Shown here: positions 33,061 through 43,526 of the stretch, one piece after another | How positions within the stretch are numbered: position 1 is the stretch's first letter | How the letters are laid out: every line of letters starts with the position of its first letter | DNA from: Cordilura impudica | Lineage: Eukaryota > Arthropoda > Insecta > Diptera > Scathophagidae | Direction of reading: 5' to 3' | DNA length: 64,000 nt | Assembly (NCBI GenBank): GCA_963682025.1 | Contig: OY821519.1 | Location: forward strand, 12,438,168 to 12,502,167 | Position numbers and translations under genes: made by a program | Notes under the pieces: model-generated | Databases searched by the model: none | Seen by the model: only the letters and a program-made list of their open reading frames with translations | Told to the model about the DNA's origin: nothing

Positions 33061-33230
33061 AATGAAACTTTGAAAAAACTTTTGAAAAATAAAATTTTTC
33101 AGTGTGTTTGTTGTTTTTCTGAAGATATGTTGTATATGTTGTAATTCTTCGTATTGTTGAAGTCATTACAGTTGTGTGTGTATTAATACCGCACGTGTCA
33201 CATTGGCCTAAGCAAGTTTTACCACACATT

Positions 33231-33593
33231 TTTTGATGTGTAAACATCTATACGCGCAGGGGGGTAAATTTCTATTTCACAATACAATCACAAAAACAGC
33301 GTAACTCATATCGGTGTGAGCTGAAGCAGATAACGCTGTGTGACTTATGACTGTATTGGTGAAAAAATTATGATATAAAATTGTTTTTTTATGCCACTTT
33401 TTTAAAAGCGTCATCTATGTATCACTTATATACTTTTATATTAGGATAGTTTTAACGTTTTACAGCAAACGGTTGTTGAATTAGCTGAAACAGTTTTTGC
33501 TATAAGTGATACATAGATGACGCTTTCTGTTTGATTTTAAAAAATGACATAAAAAAATCTTTAATTACTAGATGTTTACACATCTGTGGCAAA
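33231..33593 (+). mobile_element. Family D element, copy D2 (split by element E)
   Basis: TTTTGATGTGTAAACATCTA at the left and CTAGATGTTTACACAT at the right edge of this part. The remaining CTTCCCTGTGATCGGACTCA end is on the far side of element E at 37119-37150. Inverted arms at about 33391-33432 and 33501-33550. Comparison with D1 gives the empty site for E. Confidence 0.78.
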
Positions 33594-36500
33594 AACCCAA
33601 AACAACATAAGTCGAGTTATGTCCAAAACGTGTTTTTGCATTTTCGGAATGCCCATACCCGGTTCCATATTGTGTCAAATTTTTATAGAAATCGGATTAT
33701 AACTTCCTGAGATATTGGTTTGGCATAACTACATAACTCGTTTTTTTATTTTCTAACAATAAACCATAACATCATAACTGATTTATGTTGTTGTTCCTCA
33801 TTTATAAATCAACATTCGTTGTAGAAGGTACAATATCTTTAATACGGTGGCATAACTGCATATCTGAGATATGCAGTTTTTCCTTAATTTAAATGTCAAT
33901 TATGTTGTTTTTCCAAAATTAAAAAAAAAATAAATAAATATTTTTGTTGGAGTTATGTAGTTATTCCAAAACTCGAAATAACATAAAGAGCTGTATATCT
34001 CAAATTATGTGTTTTTCTAAATCAACATTATAAAAAATTTAAAACATATCTATAAATATGTGTTTATGTTAAATTAACAAATTAAAAAAACTAAAGCATA
34101 TCTATAGTTGTGTGTTTTTTCCAAACCTCAGTTTTTAAAAATATAAAATAATATAATAATAATATATATTATATATCGAGCTATGTTTTTATTCCAAAAT
34201 TATAAAGATAAAAATAATTGTATTATCTCAATTATGCGTTTATTCCAATGACAATTTTAACAAATTTTTCAACTTATGTTCTTTACAGGGTTAAACACTA
34301 TTAAAAAAATGGCAATGAATCAACAAAAAAAAAGAAATTAAAAGAAAAAATGAAGTCAGCTACGGAGATGAGTTATTTAAACGCACCTTTTTTACCCCAC
34401 TAGTCGAAAACGAAACCGAATCGAGTATGAATGGATTCTATGATTTAAAAGATAATACTTCGTTTTTAGATTACCTAAGCGAATATTTAGGTTACAGCTT
34501 GTACCGTTTTTCAGACGATTCCATTGCAGACCCTAACTATACAATTACATCTGATGATACAGACGAATCCATAACTGAAATGGAACAAGAATTGCAGGAT
34601 GACCCAGATCCTACAATATCTTCTAAAGAGATTGCAATAGAACCTTCTGACGTGGAGATGGAACAAGCAGTACCACCAAAAACATATTTTACGAAAAAAG
34701 AAATTCAGAAAACAGAAACCGAGGAGAAGCATATGTTACAAAATCTAAAAAAACCGAAAATGTAATCAATTGAAACCCTGCCGTAAAAACTGTAAAGATA
34801 AGATCACTTTTGATGATCAGAAAGTTGTATTTAACGCTTACTGGGGATTGGGGTCATATAATCAGCGATTCATTTTTATATCATCTTTAATTGAAATATC
34901 TGAAAAAGCTACACAAACATTAAACAAAAATGACATCTGCTCAAAAAATCGACAAAATACGGCCTTTTACTTCATTGAAACAAATGGTGTTAAATTACAA
35001 GTTCGCAAAGCCTGTTTTTTAGATACATTTGGTGAGACTGCAGGTTTTATTAGAAATGTTATTACCAAAAAATTAAATGATCCAATTTCGTTGAAAGACA
35101 ATCGTGGCAAGTCAACACCTAGTAACAAGTTTAGTGATGAAAAACTTTCTGCAATAAAGAATCATATAAATAGTTTCCCAGCATATGAAAGTCATTACTC
35201 TAGACGCCACTCATCGAAAAAGTATTTGAGTTCCAATTTATCTATTAGTAAAATGCACGAATTTTATTGCGAAGAAAACGAAATTATAAGTCTTACCAAA
35301 TATGCACAAATTTTCCACAGTATGAACTTAAAATTTAAGCATCCTAAAATTGACACTTGTAATAAATGTGATACATTTAAAGCAAAAATTGAATATGTCG
35401 ATAGTTCTGATCCAGGATATGTTAGATTAAAAGATGAACAGCAAATTCATCACGAAAAGGCAGACCTTGCATATAAATCGAAAGATAGTGATAAAAATTT
35501 TGCTACAAGTAATGCCAATATTAAAATGTATACATTTGATTTACAGCAATGTCTTCCCACTCCATATTTAACAACTTCTGTATCTTATTATAAAAGGCAA
35601 CTAAATACTTATAACTTAACAATTCATGACTGCGTTACTAATACGCCATACTGTTTTATGTGGCATGAGGGCGAAGGAAGACGAGGAGCTAACGAAATTG
35701 CATCCTGCCTTTACAATCACCTTAACTCATTTATTTCAAATACAAGTACAGATTCGATAATTTTTTACAGTGACTCTTGTGCTGGTCAAAATAAAAATGC
35801 ATATGTAAGCACAATGTTTACTCTCTACTTAAAAACTAATCAAAACATTAAAACAATTGATCATAAATTCTTGGAGCCCGGACATACTCATATGGAATGT
35901 GATGTAGATCATGCTCTTATTGAAAGAAAGAAAAAAATAAATGATATGAAAATTCATCATCCCCGCGATTGGGGTCAATTTGTGCGTTCAATTGGCAAAA
36001 AAAATGCATTTATTGTTGTTGATATGGATTGTACTAAATTTTTTGATTTTTGTTCATTGACTAAAAACAACTTTATTATTAAGAAAAAAGATAAAACCGG
36101 ATTTTCATGGCATGATGTAAAGTGGTTAAGATATTCGAAAGATAAAATTGGCACAATTGAATATAAAAATTCGCTATCGGAAGAAGAATCATTCAAAACA
36201 ATAAATATACTCAAACGTGGTGTAAAAATGACTGATACAATGGTTTTAGAAAAGGTAAATTCTTTACCTAAAATCTCAAAAGAAAAGAAAAGGGACCTTT
36301 TAAGCATGATTGATTTAATTGGTCCTATTTTCCATGATTTTTATAAAAATTTAAAAGATGACAATGTTCCTGATGTCGATCCTGACCTCTGTTTTGGGTC
36401 ATCTGATGAAGACTGAAATATTATTCGAATTAATAAACTAACAAAATATTCATAATAATAATTACAAAAATGAAAAAGTTTATGTTTTTTATGTATGTAT

Positions 36501-37114
36501 CCTCAGAGCAAATATTAGTTTTAATATATCAGTAAGTTTATATAGTAATACTATTATTTTTTTTAAACTAATAAATGAATTCAAATGTTTTAAAACGCAT
36601 AAATAGTTTTTTTTTTATTTTTACAAAAGGGAATAAATACATAACTCCATATATGCAAGTCATTTTAAAAAAAATCTAACATGGAAAATACACTTATCTC
36701 GAAATATATTAGCCATTTTTGCAAAATGTAACTTGGAAAATACACATATATTTAAATACGCTTGTATTTTTTTAAAAATGTATTATGGAAAATACACTTA
36801 TCTCAATATATGATAAGAAAATGTTAAACAATTATTTTGGAAAACAATCATAAGTTGAGATATGTTTTCATATTATCATACTTTAACAAAACGGAATAAC
36901 AACATCAATGGTTTTCAGCCGATATCTCCGAAGTCTGAATATATATCAACTTCAAAACTAGCAGGGATTATGTCGATAATAGCACTTGAGATATTTACAT
37001 GCACAAAATTTTGAAATCTTTTAACCCTGATTTGGCATTTACATATAAAGCTTAAAAATGCTCTCCTGAAAAGTAGTATAAAAACACTTATGCACTTATT
37101 CCTTTTTGCCACAG
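33594..37114 (+). mobile_element. Element E: DNA transposon with 12-bp termini and 4-bp ACAT duplication
   Basis: 3,521 bp. Left end CTGTGGCAAAAA, right end TTTTTGCCACAG (perfect inverted match), flanked by ACAT at 33590-33593 and 37115-37118. Removing the element and one ACAT gives the uninterrupted family D sequence seen in D1 (TTTACACATCTTCCCTG). Subterminal zones are full of CATAACTCG / TATCTCAAATTATG-like words. It carries one long transposase-like gene. A 4-bp duplication fits Sola-type elements among described superfamilies, but I cannot confirm that assignment. Confidence 0.82.
34427..36416 (+). pseudogene. DDE-like transposase of element E (one frameshift)
   Basis: Two frames that look like one gene. 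Part 1 (ATG at 34427, 112 codons) is acidic (TSDDTDESITEMEQELQDDP) and stops at 34765. Part 2 (548 codons to the stop at 36414-36416) opens one frame over, right after an A7 tract at 34747-34753, and has no ATG at its start (the first usable codon is TTG at 34770); one base fewer in the tract would fuse them. Part 2 begins with a Cys cluster (KCNQLKPCRKNC, including codons before 34770) and has CNKCDTFKAKIE. Candidate acidic catalytic residues: D257 in MYTFDLQQCLPTP, D335 in FYSDSCAGQNKN, and D378/D380/E385 in HMECDVDHALIER. The family with the SDxCxGQNKN signature occurs in many copies in insect and cnidarian genomes; the function is inferred from that and from the termini. Otherwise intact. 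Confidence 0.72.
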
Positions 37115-37118
37115 ACAT

Positions 37119-37150
37119 CTTCCCTGTGATCGGACTCACATGATTTTTTT
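37119..37150 (+). mobile_element. Right-hand remainder of family D copy D2
   Basis: CTTCCCTGTGATCGGACTCA then CATGATTTTTTTT, continuing the D sequence broken at 33593. Confidence 0.8.
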
Positions 37151-37191
37151 TATCATTAAAATTAAATATTAAAAATTAATAAAAAAATAAA

Positions 37192-37223
<32 letters not shown>

Positions 37224-37472
37224 GAAAAATGGAAAATGGAAAATAAAAAATGAAAAATGAAAAATGAAAATTGAAAATTGAAAAATGGAAAATGAAATAT
37301 GAAAAATGGAAAAGGAAAAATGAAAAATTGAAAATCGAAAATGGAAAATGGAAATTGGAATATGGAAAATGAGAAATGAAAAATGAAAAACGAAAAATGG
37401 AAAATGGAAAATGAAAAATTAAAAATTAAAATTGAAAATTGAAAAATTAAAAAATTAAAAATGGAAAATGAA

Positions 37473-37503
<31 letters not shown>

Positions 37504-38178
37504 CGAAAAATGAAAAATTGAAAATCGAAAATGGAAATTGGAATATGGAAAATGAGAAATGAGAAATGGAAAATGAAAAATGAAAATGAAAAGTGGAAAA
37601 TGGAAAATTAAAAATGAAAAATTAAAAATGAAAAATGACAAATGAAAAATGAAAAAATGGAATATGGAATATGAAAAATGAAAAATAAAAAATGGAAAAT
37701 TAAAATTGAAAAATGGAAAATGAAAAATGAAAAATGAAAAATGAAAAATGAGAAATGAAAAATGAAAAATGAAAATGAAAATGAAAAATGGAAAATGGAT
37801 AATGAAAAATCTAAAATTAAAAATGGCAAATGGAAAATGAAAATTCAAAAATCAAAAATGAAATATGAAAATGGAAAATGAAAAATGAAAATATAGAAAT
37901 GAAAAATGAAAAATGGAAAACGGAAAATGAAAAAAGGAAAATGGAAAATGAAAAATGAAAAATTTAAATTGAAAAATTAAAAACGGAAAATGAAAAATCG
38001 AAAATGGAAAATGAAAAATCGAAATTCGAAAATCGAAAATGGAAAATGAAAAATGAAAAGTGGAAAATGAAAAATGGGAAATTACAAATGAAAAACTAAA
38101 AATGAAAAACGAAAGATGAAAATTGAAAAGTGAAAAATGGAAAATGATAAAAAAAAAATTAAAATTGAAAATGAAAAA
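37151..38178 (+). repeat. AAAAATGG/AAAATGAA-type satellite
   Basis: About 1 kb of drifting GAAAAATGGAAAATGAAAAA units, the reverse complement of the 12.8-13.8 kb array type. Blocks such as GAAAATCGAAAATGGAAATT repeat at larger spacing. Phe/His-rich frames on the minus strand are repeat artefacts. Confidence 0.93.
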
Positions 38179-38228
38179 GGTGGAGGGTATCAAAGATTCG
38201 GCCCAACCGAATTTAACACTCTTACTTG
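38179..38228 (+). mobile_element. Family G 3' terminus (hairpin + CTTACTTG)
   Basis: GGTGGAGGGTATCAAAGATT, then the hairpin TTCGGCCCAACCGAA and TTTAACACTCTTACTTG. The layout mirrors the 3' end of family A. Related ends are at 40629-40674 (minus) and about 38550-38574. Confidence 0.6.
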
Positions 38229-38495
38229 TTTTTGAGTAAAATGCATTAAAAGTTCCTGCTAACACATACATAAAATTATACAATGTGTTTATTAAATTTT
38301 TTAATGTGTTTTTAAAAAATCATTTTGGACATAGACATAAACCAAAAACGACAATAACGACAATAAAAAGTATTGAATTGTGAATTGGCTAAAATTGATT
38401 AGCATACCTTTAGGGAGTTAGAAAATAATTTATTAAATGAAAAATTAAAATTTCCTAAAATTTGCACTCAAATTTCGAGGCCTGGGATCTGCTAG
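38229..38495 (+). mobile_element. Helitron family B, 5'-truncated copy
   Basis: TTTGAGTAAAATGCATTAAA to GATCTGCTAG, with the CTCAAATTTCGAG version of the end palindrome. It begins immediately after the family G terminus. Confidence 0.72.
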
Positions 38496-38574
38496 TTAAG
38501 ATTTAATGGTTAAGTATCCTCAAACTCTATTAATATGCTAACCGCAACCAACACAGCCGAACTTAACACTCTTA

Positions 38575-39630
38575 CCATATACCACTATTTGGCTTTGGGT
38601 ATAATGACTTTGTGCTCCTGTTTGTAACTACCAAAAATATTTGACCTATTTTATTATACCGATCGACTCAGAATTATTTTATGAGGCGATTTAGCGATGT
38701 CCGTCCGTCCGTCTGTGTGTCCATGTAAACATTGTAATCAAACTACAGGTCGCAAATCAATAATATTAATAGGCTAGGCGATTTCTTGTGACTGATGTTT
38801 TGTTCTACTATTTTATCCAGATTTTGACCAAACGTATATTATTGGAAAGGTATTTCTTTTTGGCCGATTTTCAGATTTACAGATTTTCAAATTTTTTCCT
38901 TTATTTTGAGTAAATTGCATTTAAAGTTGCTACTAACACACACATAAAATTAAAATACAATGCTATGTATGTGTAAAAATGAGTTTGTTTTTTGTGTTGA
39001 TTTGTGAATTGGATATAATTGATTAGCATACTTAGAGTCTTTATTTAATGAAAAAATAAAATTGCCTAGAATTTGCGCTCGAATTTCGAGGGCTGGAATC
39101 TGCTAGTATGAATATATTACATGAAATTTGGTACATGAGCTTTTCTCGGCCATAGAATGAACGCTATTGAAATTGATAAAATTCGGTCCATGTTCAGACC
39201 TAGTCCCCATACAAATAATCCCTATGAAATCTACATAAATTGATCTCAGTCAAATTAGGTTTGTATGTGTTTATTATATCATCAGTAGTCCAAAAATAAT
39301 TCCTATAGGACAATTCCCCATATAGAGCTGCTTTCCGATCTTCACTTAAATTTTTCTCAAATTTGGTTTGTATATATTTTTTCAAAATATACGTGACTTT
39401 ACCACATATAGTCAGGACCGGTCCATTTGTCGACCTAGTCCCCATATAAATATAGCACATGATATGAACTTTTCCATATCTGCAGCCAAAAATATTAATA
39501 ATAATGGCACTCAAATTTGGTTTATGCCTATTTTCTATATCCAATTAGTTGGACCGAAGAGATAGGGTCTCTAAACCATAGTATATGGTATCGCGTAGTT
39601 GGTCTAGACCGACTATAATGTTCTTAATTG
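38575..39630 (+). mobile_element. Family A element, copy A7, split by Helitron B
   Basis: 5' ATATACCACTATTTGG, (GTCY)n at about 38698-38714, interrupted after GGTCGCAAA at 38756. It resumes TATGAATATATT at 39107 and runs to the hairpin (GGTCTAGACCGACTAT) and TTCTTAATTG at 39630. The uninterrupted sequence in other A copies (GTCGCAAATATGAATATATT) proves a clean insertion. Confidence 0.82.
38757..39106 (+). mobile_element. Canonical non-autonomous Helitron (family B reference copy)
   Basis: 350 bp. 5' TCAATAATATTAATAGGC, 3' GGAATCTGCTAG, with the palindrome CTCGAATTTCGAG about 12 bp before the CTAG. Inserted between A and T of the host A element with no duplication. TC...CTRR ends, a 3' hairpin and an A/T target are the Helitron hallmarks. 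No Rep/helicase, so it depends on an autonomous partner. Confidence 0.88.
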
Positions 39631-39631
39631 T

Positions 39632-40628
39632 TTTTTTTTCTATTTTTTTCTTATTCAAAATCACAATTTTACTATTATTTTCAATCTGGAAACTTTTGAA
39701 ACAATATTTTAAATGGATACCAAGTAAAGGCCACTTCTTATTCACCTTTGGTATTAGAGGATTAAATCAATCTATTTCTGTAGCATTGCGTCTGCATTTA
39801 AAAGTCTTTAACTATTTTATTCGTTAGTATGGCCGTTTGTTCTTTTTATGGTAAAATGTGCGTCAGTTAGTGTTTGTAGTACAACAAACTGTTTTTGCAT
39901 ACAAAATAGTCTTAAGGCACATGTTGTTGGTATCGGTAAAGTAGTACTTGTAAAAGTAACTGCCACTTGTACTTTTTCACACACACACACACACATACAC
40001 ACATAACACATACATATGTATGTATGTACATAATTGTAAACAAAATATCTCGTATAACTTAATATTGGCAAAATGCTTTACTGAAGATGTAATTGGCTTT
40101 TTCACAATACGAGTACAGTTCAGTCAATGTTGTTATTACAAAATCTAGTACAAGTTGTTGACAACTACAACAACAAATACTGGTAACATTTGTTAACTGT
40201 ATAACAGCAATGTCAAATTGCATAAATTAAAAATGTTTAAATTTATCTTATTTTTAGTTTCATAGATTATAAATACACAGCATTCTAAACTTCTAATGAA
40301 AGACCTGATTTCGCAAAATTTGCCGAACTTTTTTCAAAACAAGTTTTAAAAAAAATCGTATCAGATTTCCGAGTTTTCTTTATAAAAATGTTCTAACATA
40401 GAGCTTTGGGCAATGAATATTTTATAATATAATTTAATATTTCGCAAAATCAATTTCCTTCTGAATCACTTGTCTCAAAAATTATAAGAAGCAAGTCAGT
40501 TTGGAGATGAAAAAGTTTTGAAAATAATTTTAAAAAATTTAAATTAACAACAAACATTTTCACCAAAATCTAGTAATCTATTTAATTTGCGAACTAATCT
40601 CTTTACTCAAAATGAAAAGTCAGTACAA
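39632..40628. other. Unassigned sequence with a CA microsatellite
   Basis: ACACACACACACACACATAC and related (CA)n/(TATG)n at about 39980-40030. No gene seen. Confidence 0.55.
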
Positions 40629-40674
40629 ACAAGAGTGTAAAGTTCGGCTGTGTCGAATCTTTGACCCTCCACCA
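40629..40674 (-). mobile_element. Family G 3' terminus, minus copy
   Basis: CAAGAGTGTAAAGTTCGGCT then GTGTCGAATCTTTGACCCTC. Reverse complement of the 38179-38228 arrangement, diverged. Confidence 0.5.
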
Positions 40675-41138
40675 GTGTCTTTAACTTTAATTTATTATTA
40701 GCACTGTTGGATACGGTTATCAATTTAATACAGTTGCCTATAACACTGTAGAACTGCAATTCTGTGGGGGTGGGAAATTCCAAATCGGGGTGAAGGTACT
40801 ATGTCAGTATAGTAATTAATCCAAAGGGTTTGAAGTTCTCAGACCAAACTTTTTCTTAGAACCTTTAATAGTTTTTACATTCTTCCTTAGGAATAAAAAA
40901 AAACATCAAAACAACTATGAAGCGCATAATGAATATGAAACTTTTATTTAATAATTATCATACGCTTAACAGTTGTTCAGATGATGTTAGTGATGTATTC
41001 AAAATTGAAACAAACCGGTTGTTCGATTATTTTCGAAATCAAGTATTAAAAAAGATAACCACAAAATGTTGATATAAATTTTATTGTTATTTCTAGGCTT
41101 TATAAGGTTAATAGATCTCTTAAAACCATTTCTTTAAA
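40675..41138. other. Unassigned AT-rich sequence
   Basis: Possibly the body of the diverged family G element; no coding signal. Confidence 0.3.
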
Positions 41139-41215
41139 CAAAAAAAGCTATGTGAGTCCGATCAGAGGGGAGATGTAAAAACATCTATTTACACATCAAT
41201 TAAGATCAAACAGAA
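41139..41215 (-). mobile_element. Family D 3'-end fragment
   Basis: GTGAGTCCGATCAGAGGGGA, GATGTAAAAACATCTATTTA and CACATC, then AAGATCAAACAGAA, abutting A8. Confidence 0.6.
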
Positions 41216-41853
41216 CAAGTAAGAAAATTATAGTCGGTCTAGACCGACCTTATGATACCCTATACCATGGTTTAGAAACCCTATCTTTCGGTCCAACTAC
41301 TTCGATAGATAAACCAAATTTGAGTGCCATTATTATTAATTTTTTTGCTGCAAATATGAAAAAGTTCATATCGGGTGCTATACTTATATGGGGACTAGAT
41401 CGAAAAATGGACCGATCTTGACCATATTTGGTAAAGTCACTTATATTTTGAAAAAATATGTACAACCCAAATTTGAGAAAAATCTGTGCAATATTTTTGT
41501 TTTTTGATAGATTTAAGTGAAGATCGGGAAGCAGTTTATATGGGACCTATGACTAAGAATTGTCCTGTAGGAATTATTTTTGTACTACTGATTAATGGAT
41601 ATAATAAACACATACAAACCCAATTTGACTGAGATCTATCCTATAATTTGGATCATATGGCACTTCATGTCGGTTTAATAGGGTTGATTTGTATGGGGGC
41701 TAGGCCTGAACTTGGACCGAATTTCACCAATTTCAATAGCGTTCAAAATATATTCATATTTGCGAACTGTTGTTTGATTACCAGCTTTACATGGACACAC
41801 AGACGGATGGACGGACGGACGGACATTGCTAAATCGACTCAGAAAGTGATTCT
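41216..41853 (-). mobile_element. Family A element, copy A8 (5' end missing)
   Basis: Begins CAAGTAAGAAAATTATAGTC, hairpin GGTCTAGACCGACC, GATACCCTATACCATGG, and has (GGAC)n at about 41802-41823. Lost after AGAAAGTGATTCT. Confidence 0.8.
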
Positions 41854-41879
41854 TGAACTGATGGTTCTATATATTTAAT

Positions 41880-42300
41880 TCAGTATTCCCTTGTGACACA
41901 TAGGGCCCCAATTAGAGCCGAACTTAAAAGCCAAAGAAAAAATCCAATGCAACCTAATATTCAAGTTCATATCGAATGTGAACATTCTATGGGTGCTATG
42001 TCTAAAAATGTTTCAATTAAGACCATATCTAGTGAAGTAACCCGAGTACTCTAACATCAAATGATTTATACCAGTAGATGTAATAAAACCATACAAAACA
42101 GATTTAACAAATTTTCTCCGGCCGATGGAAGGTAAAGTACAGAATTTCATCCAAATATCTTTACATTTGCGATATTTAGTTCGCACACAAGGACTCATAT
42201 ATGGGCGGACGGACGGACGCACATAGTTAAATCGATTCAGAAACTGATTCTAGAAACTAATTTTAAATCGATCGTTACAATAAACGGTATAAAAATATGC
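41880..42300 (-). mobile_element. Diverged family A-like element
   Basis: Same order of features (CCAATTAGAGCCGAAC, GCGGACGGACGGACGC, TTAAATCGATTCAGAAAC, TCGATCGTTACAATAAAC, GGTATAAAAATATG) with low base identity. An older relative of A8, next to it in the same orientation. Confidence 0.45.
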
Positions 42301-43479
42301 CCAATACACCATAAAATAACATTGGAGTTTATTTAAAGTAAAGAGAATAGTATAGTTATTTTTAAACATTTTTGAGATTTTTTTCAACTCTGACTATATT
42401 TAGCTAAATTCACATTTGTATGCATAAAAAAAAAACGAGCCAATTCACATGTCGCACATAACATTTGGTAGTAATAAAAAGCATTCAAGAAACGTCAAAC
42501 CATCATAGAAGCAGTTGCATGTACCACATTACAGTCATAATAGTAATAAATGTACGTGACTTAACAAAATGAAACGGCACAAAAGAAAAAAGTATAGTTT
42601 CTGACATAGAAGTAGAAAGATTTTATACTCCGTACTTTTGTGAAAGATACAACATGCACATACGAGTAATAACATATGAAATCGTTGATGCCACATGTCA
42701 CGCAACAATAGAATTGTTAAAAGGCGCCAAAGGCGTGTTTCTCCTCATTACTTAATATACGAGTACATACATTGACTTCAAATAAAAAGAAAAACTGTTC
42801 AGATTTCAGCTGTAGTTACAAAACATAAATATTATAAGAATTTAAATAAAAAAATATATATATGTATATGTCTCTATATCGATGTAAATCTTCTTAAACG
42901 TTTATGGAAAATAGTCGTATCATCCCAACCAGGCAACCAACCCATTCACCATGGTATAAATGTTTTCTTCTTTTTTTTCAGAAGTACTCAGATTATGCAT
43001 ACAATTTAGTTGTAAGTCCTACTACCAAGAAGGTATCCATGGCAGTTGTAAATTTTAATGAAAACACAATATCGCGTTTAAAATGGAGCGTAGCATATAA
43101 AAAAAAATGTGTGAAAAATGATAATTGTATTATAAGAGAGTGTTGTTTTTTTTTTCAACAATACTTTTGCAGTTATACAATGATTGTGCACAAAGAAATC
43201 CTGTTTAAGTAACGCCAAACGGATATCATAACCAAACGTTAAGTCTGCTAGTTTCTATATTGCTCGCGAATTCTTTAGTGTTTTTATGAATTATATTTCA
43301 CAGAAAACGCATTTTATTTGCATACAATAGAGATGATGACGATATTAAAGAACTTAAATCCATTAGTTTTATTTTTTATATAAAAAAATTTGATTAAATA
43401 TATATTTTTAGTAAGAACCAAGTATAGGGAGGAAACGAAACATCGTTAGAAAAAAATTTAGTTTATTAGGAAATAAGTA
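42301..43479. other. AT-rich sequence; no gene supported
   Basis: A 102-codon frame at 42904-43212 has no recognisable domain and runs through homopolymers; I do not call it. Confidence 0.45.
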
Positions 43480-43507
43480 AGGTTGAAAGCACATAATTTA
43501 GGCTACC
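43480..43507 (+). repeat. 28-bp direct repeat, left copy
   Basis: AGGTTGAAAGCACATAATTT and GGCTACC; the identical 28 bp are at 46973-47000, both followed within a few bases by TCAATTGCT. The pair brackets the Transib-like element. Confidence 0.9.
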
Positions 43508-43526
43508 TTAGTCAATTGCTACAACG

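Noticed and set aside
34747..34755. Programmed -1 slippery site in element E
   Set aside because: The frame relation requires a +1 (or -2) shift, and the zero-frame codons do not fit X XXY YYZ; a one-base indel is simpler.
42904..43212. 102-codon plus frame
   Set aside because: Passes through T and A homopolymers, has no domain I know and no splice or promoter context.
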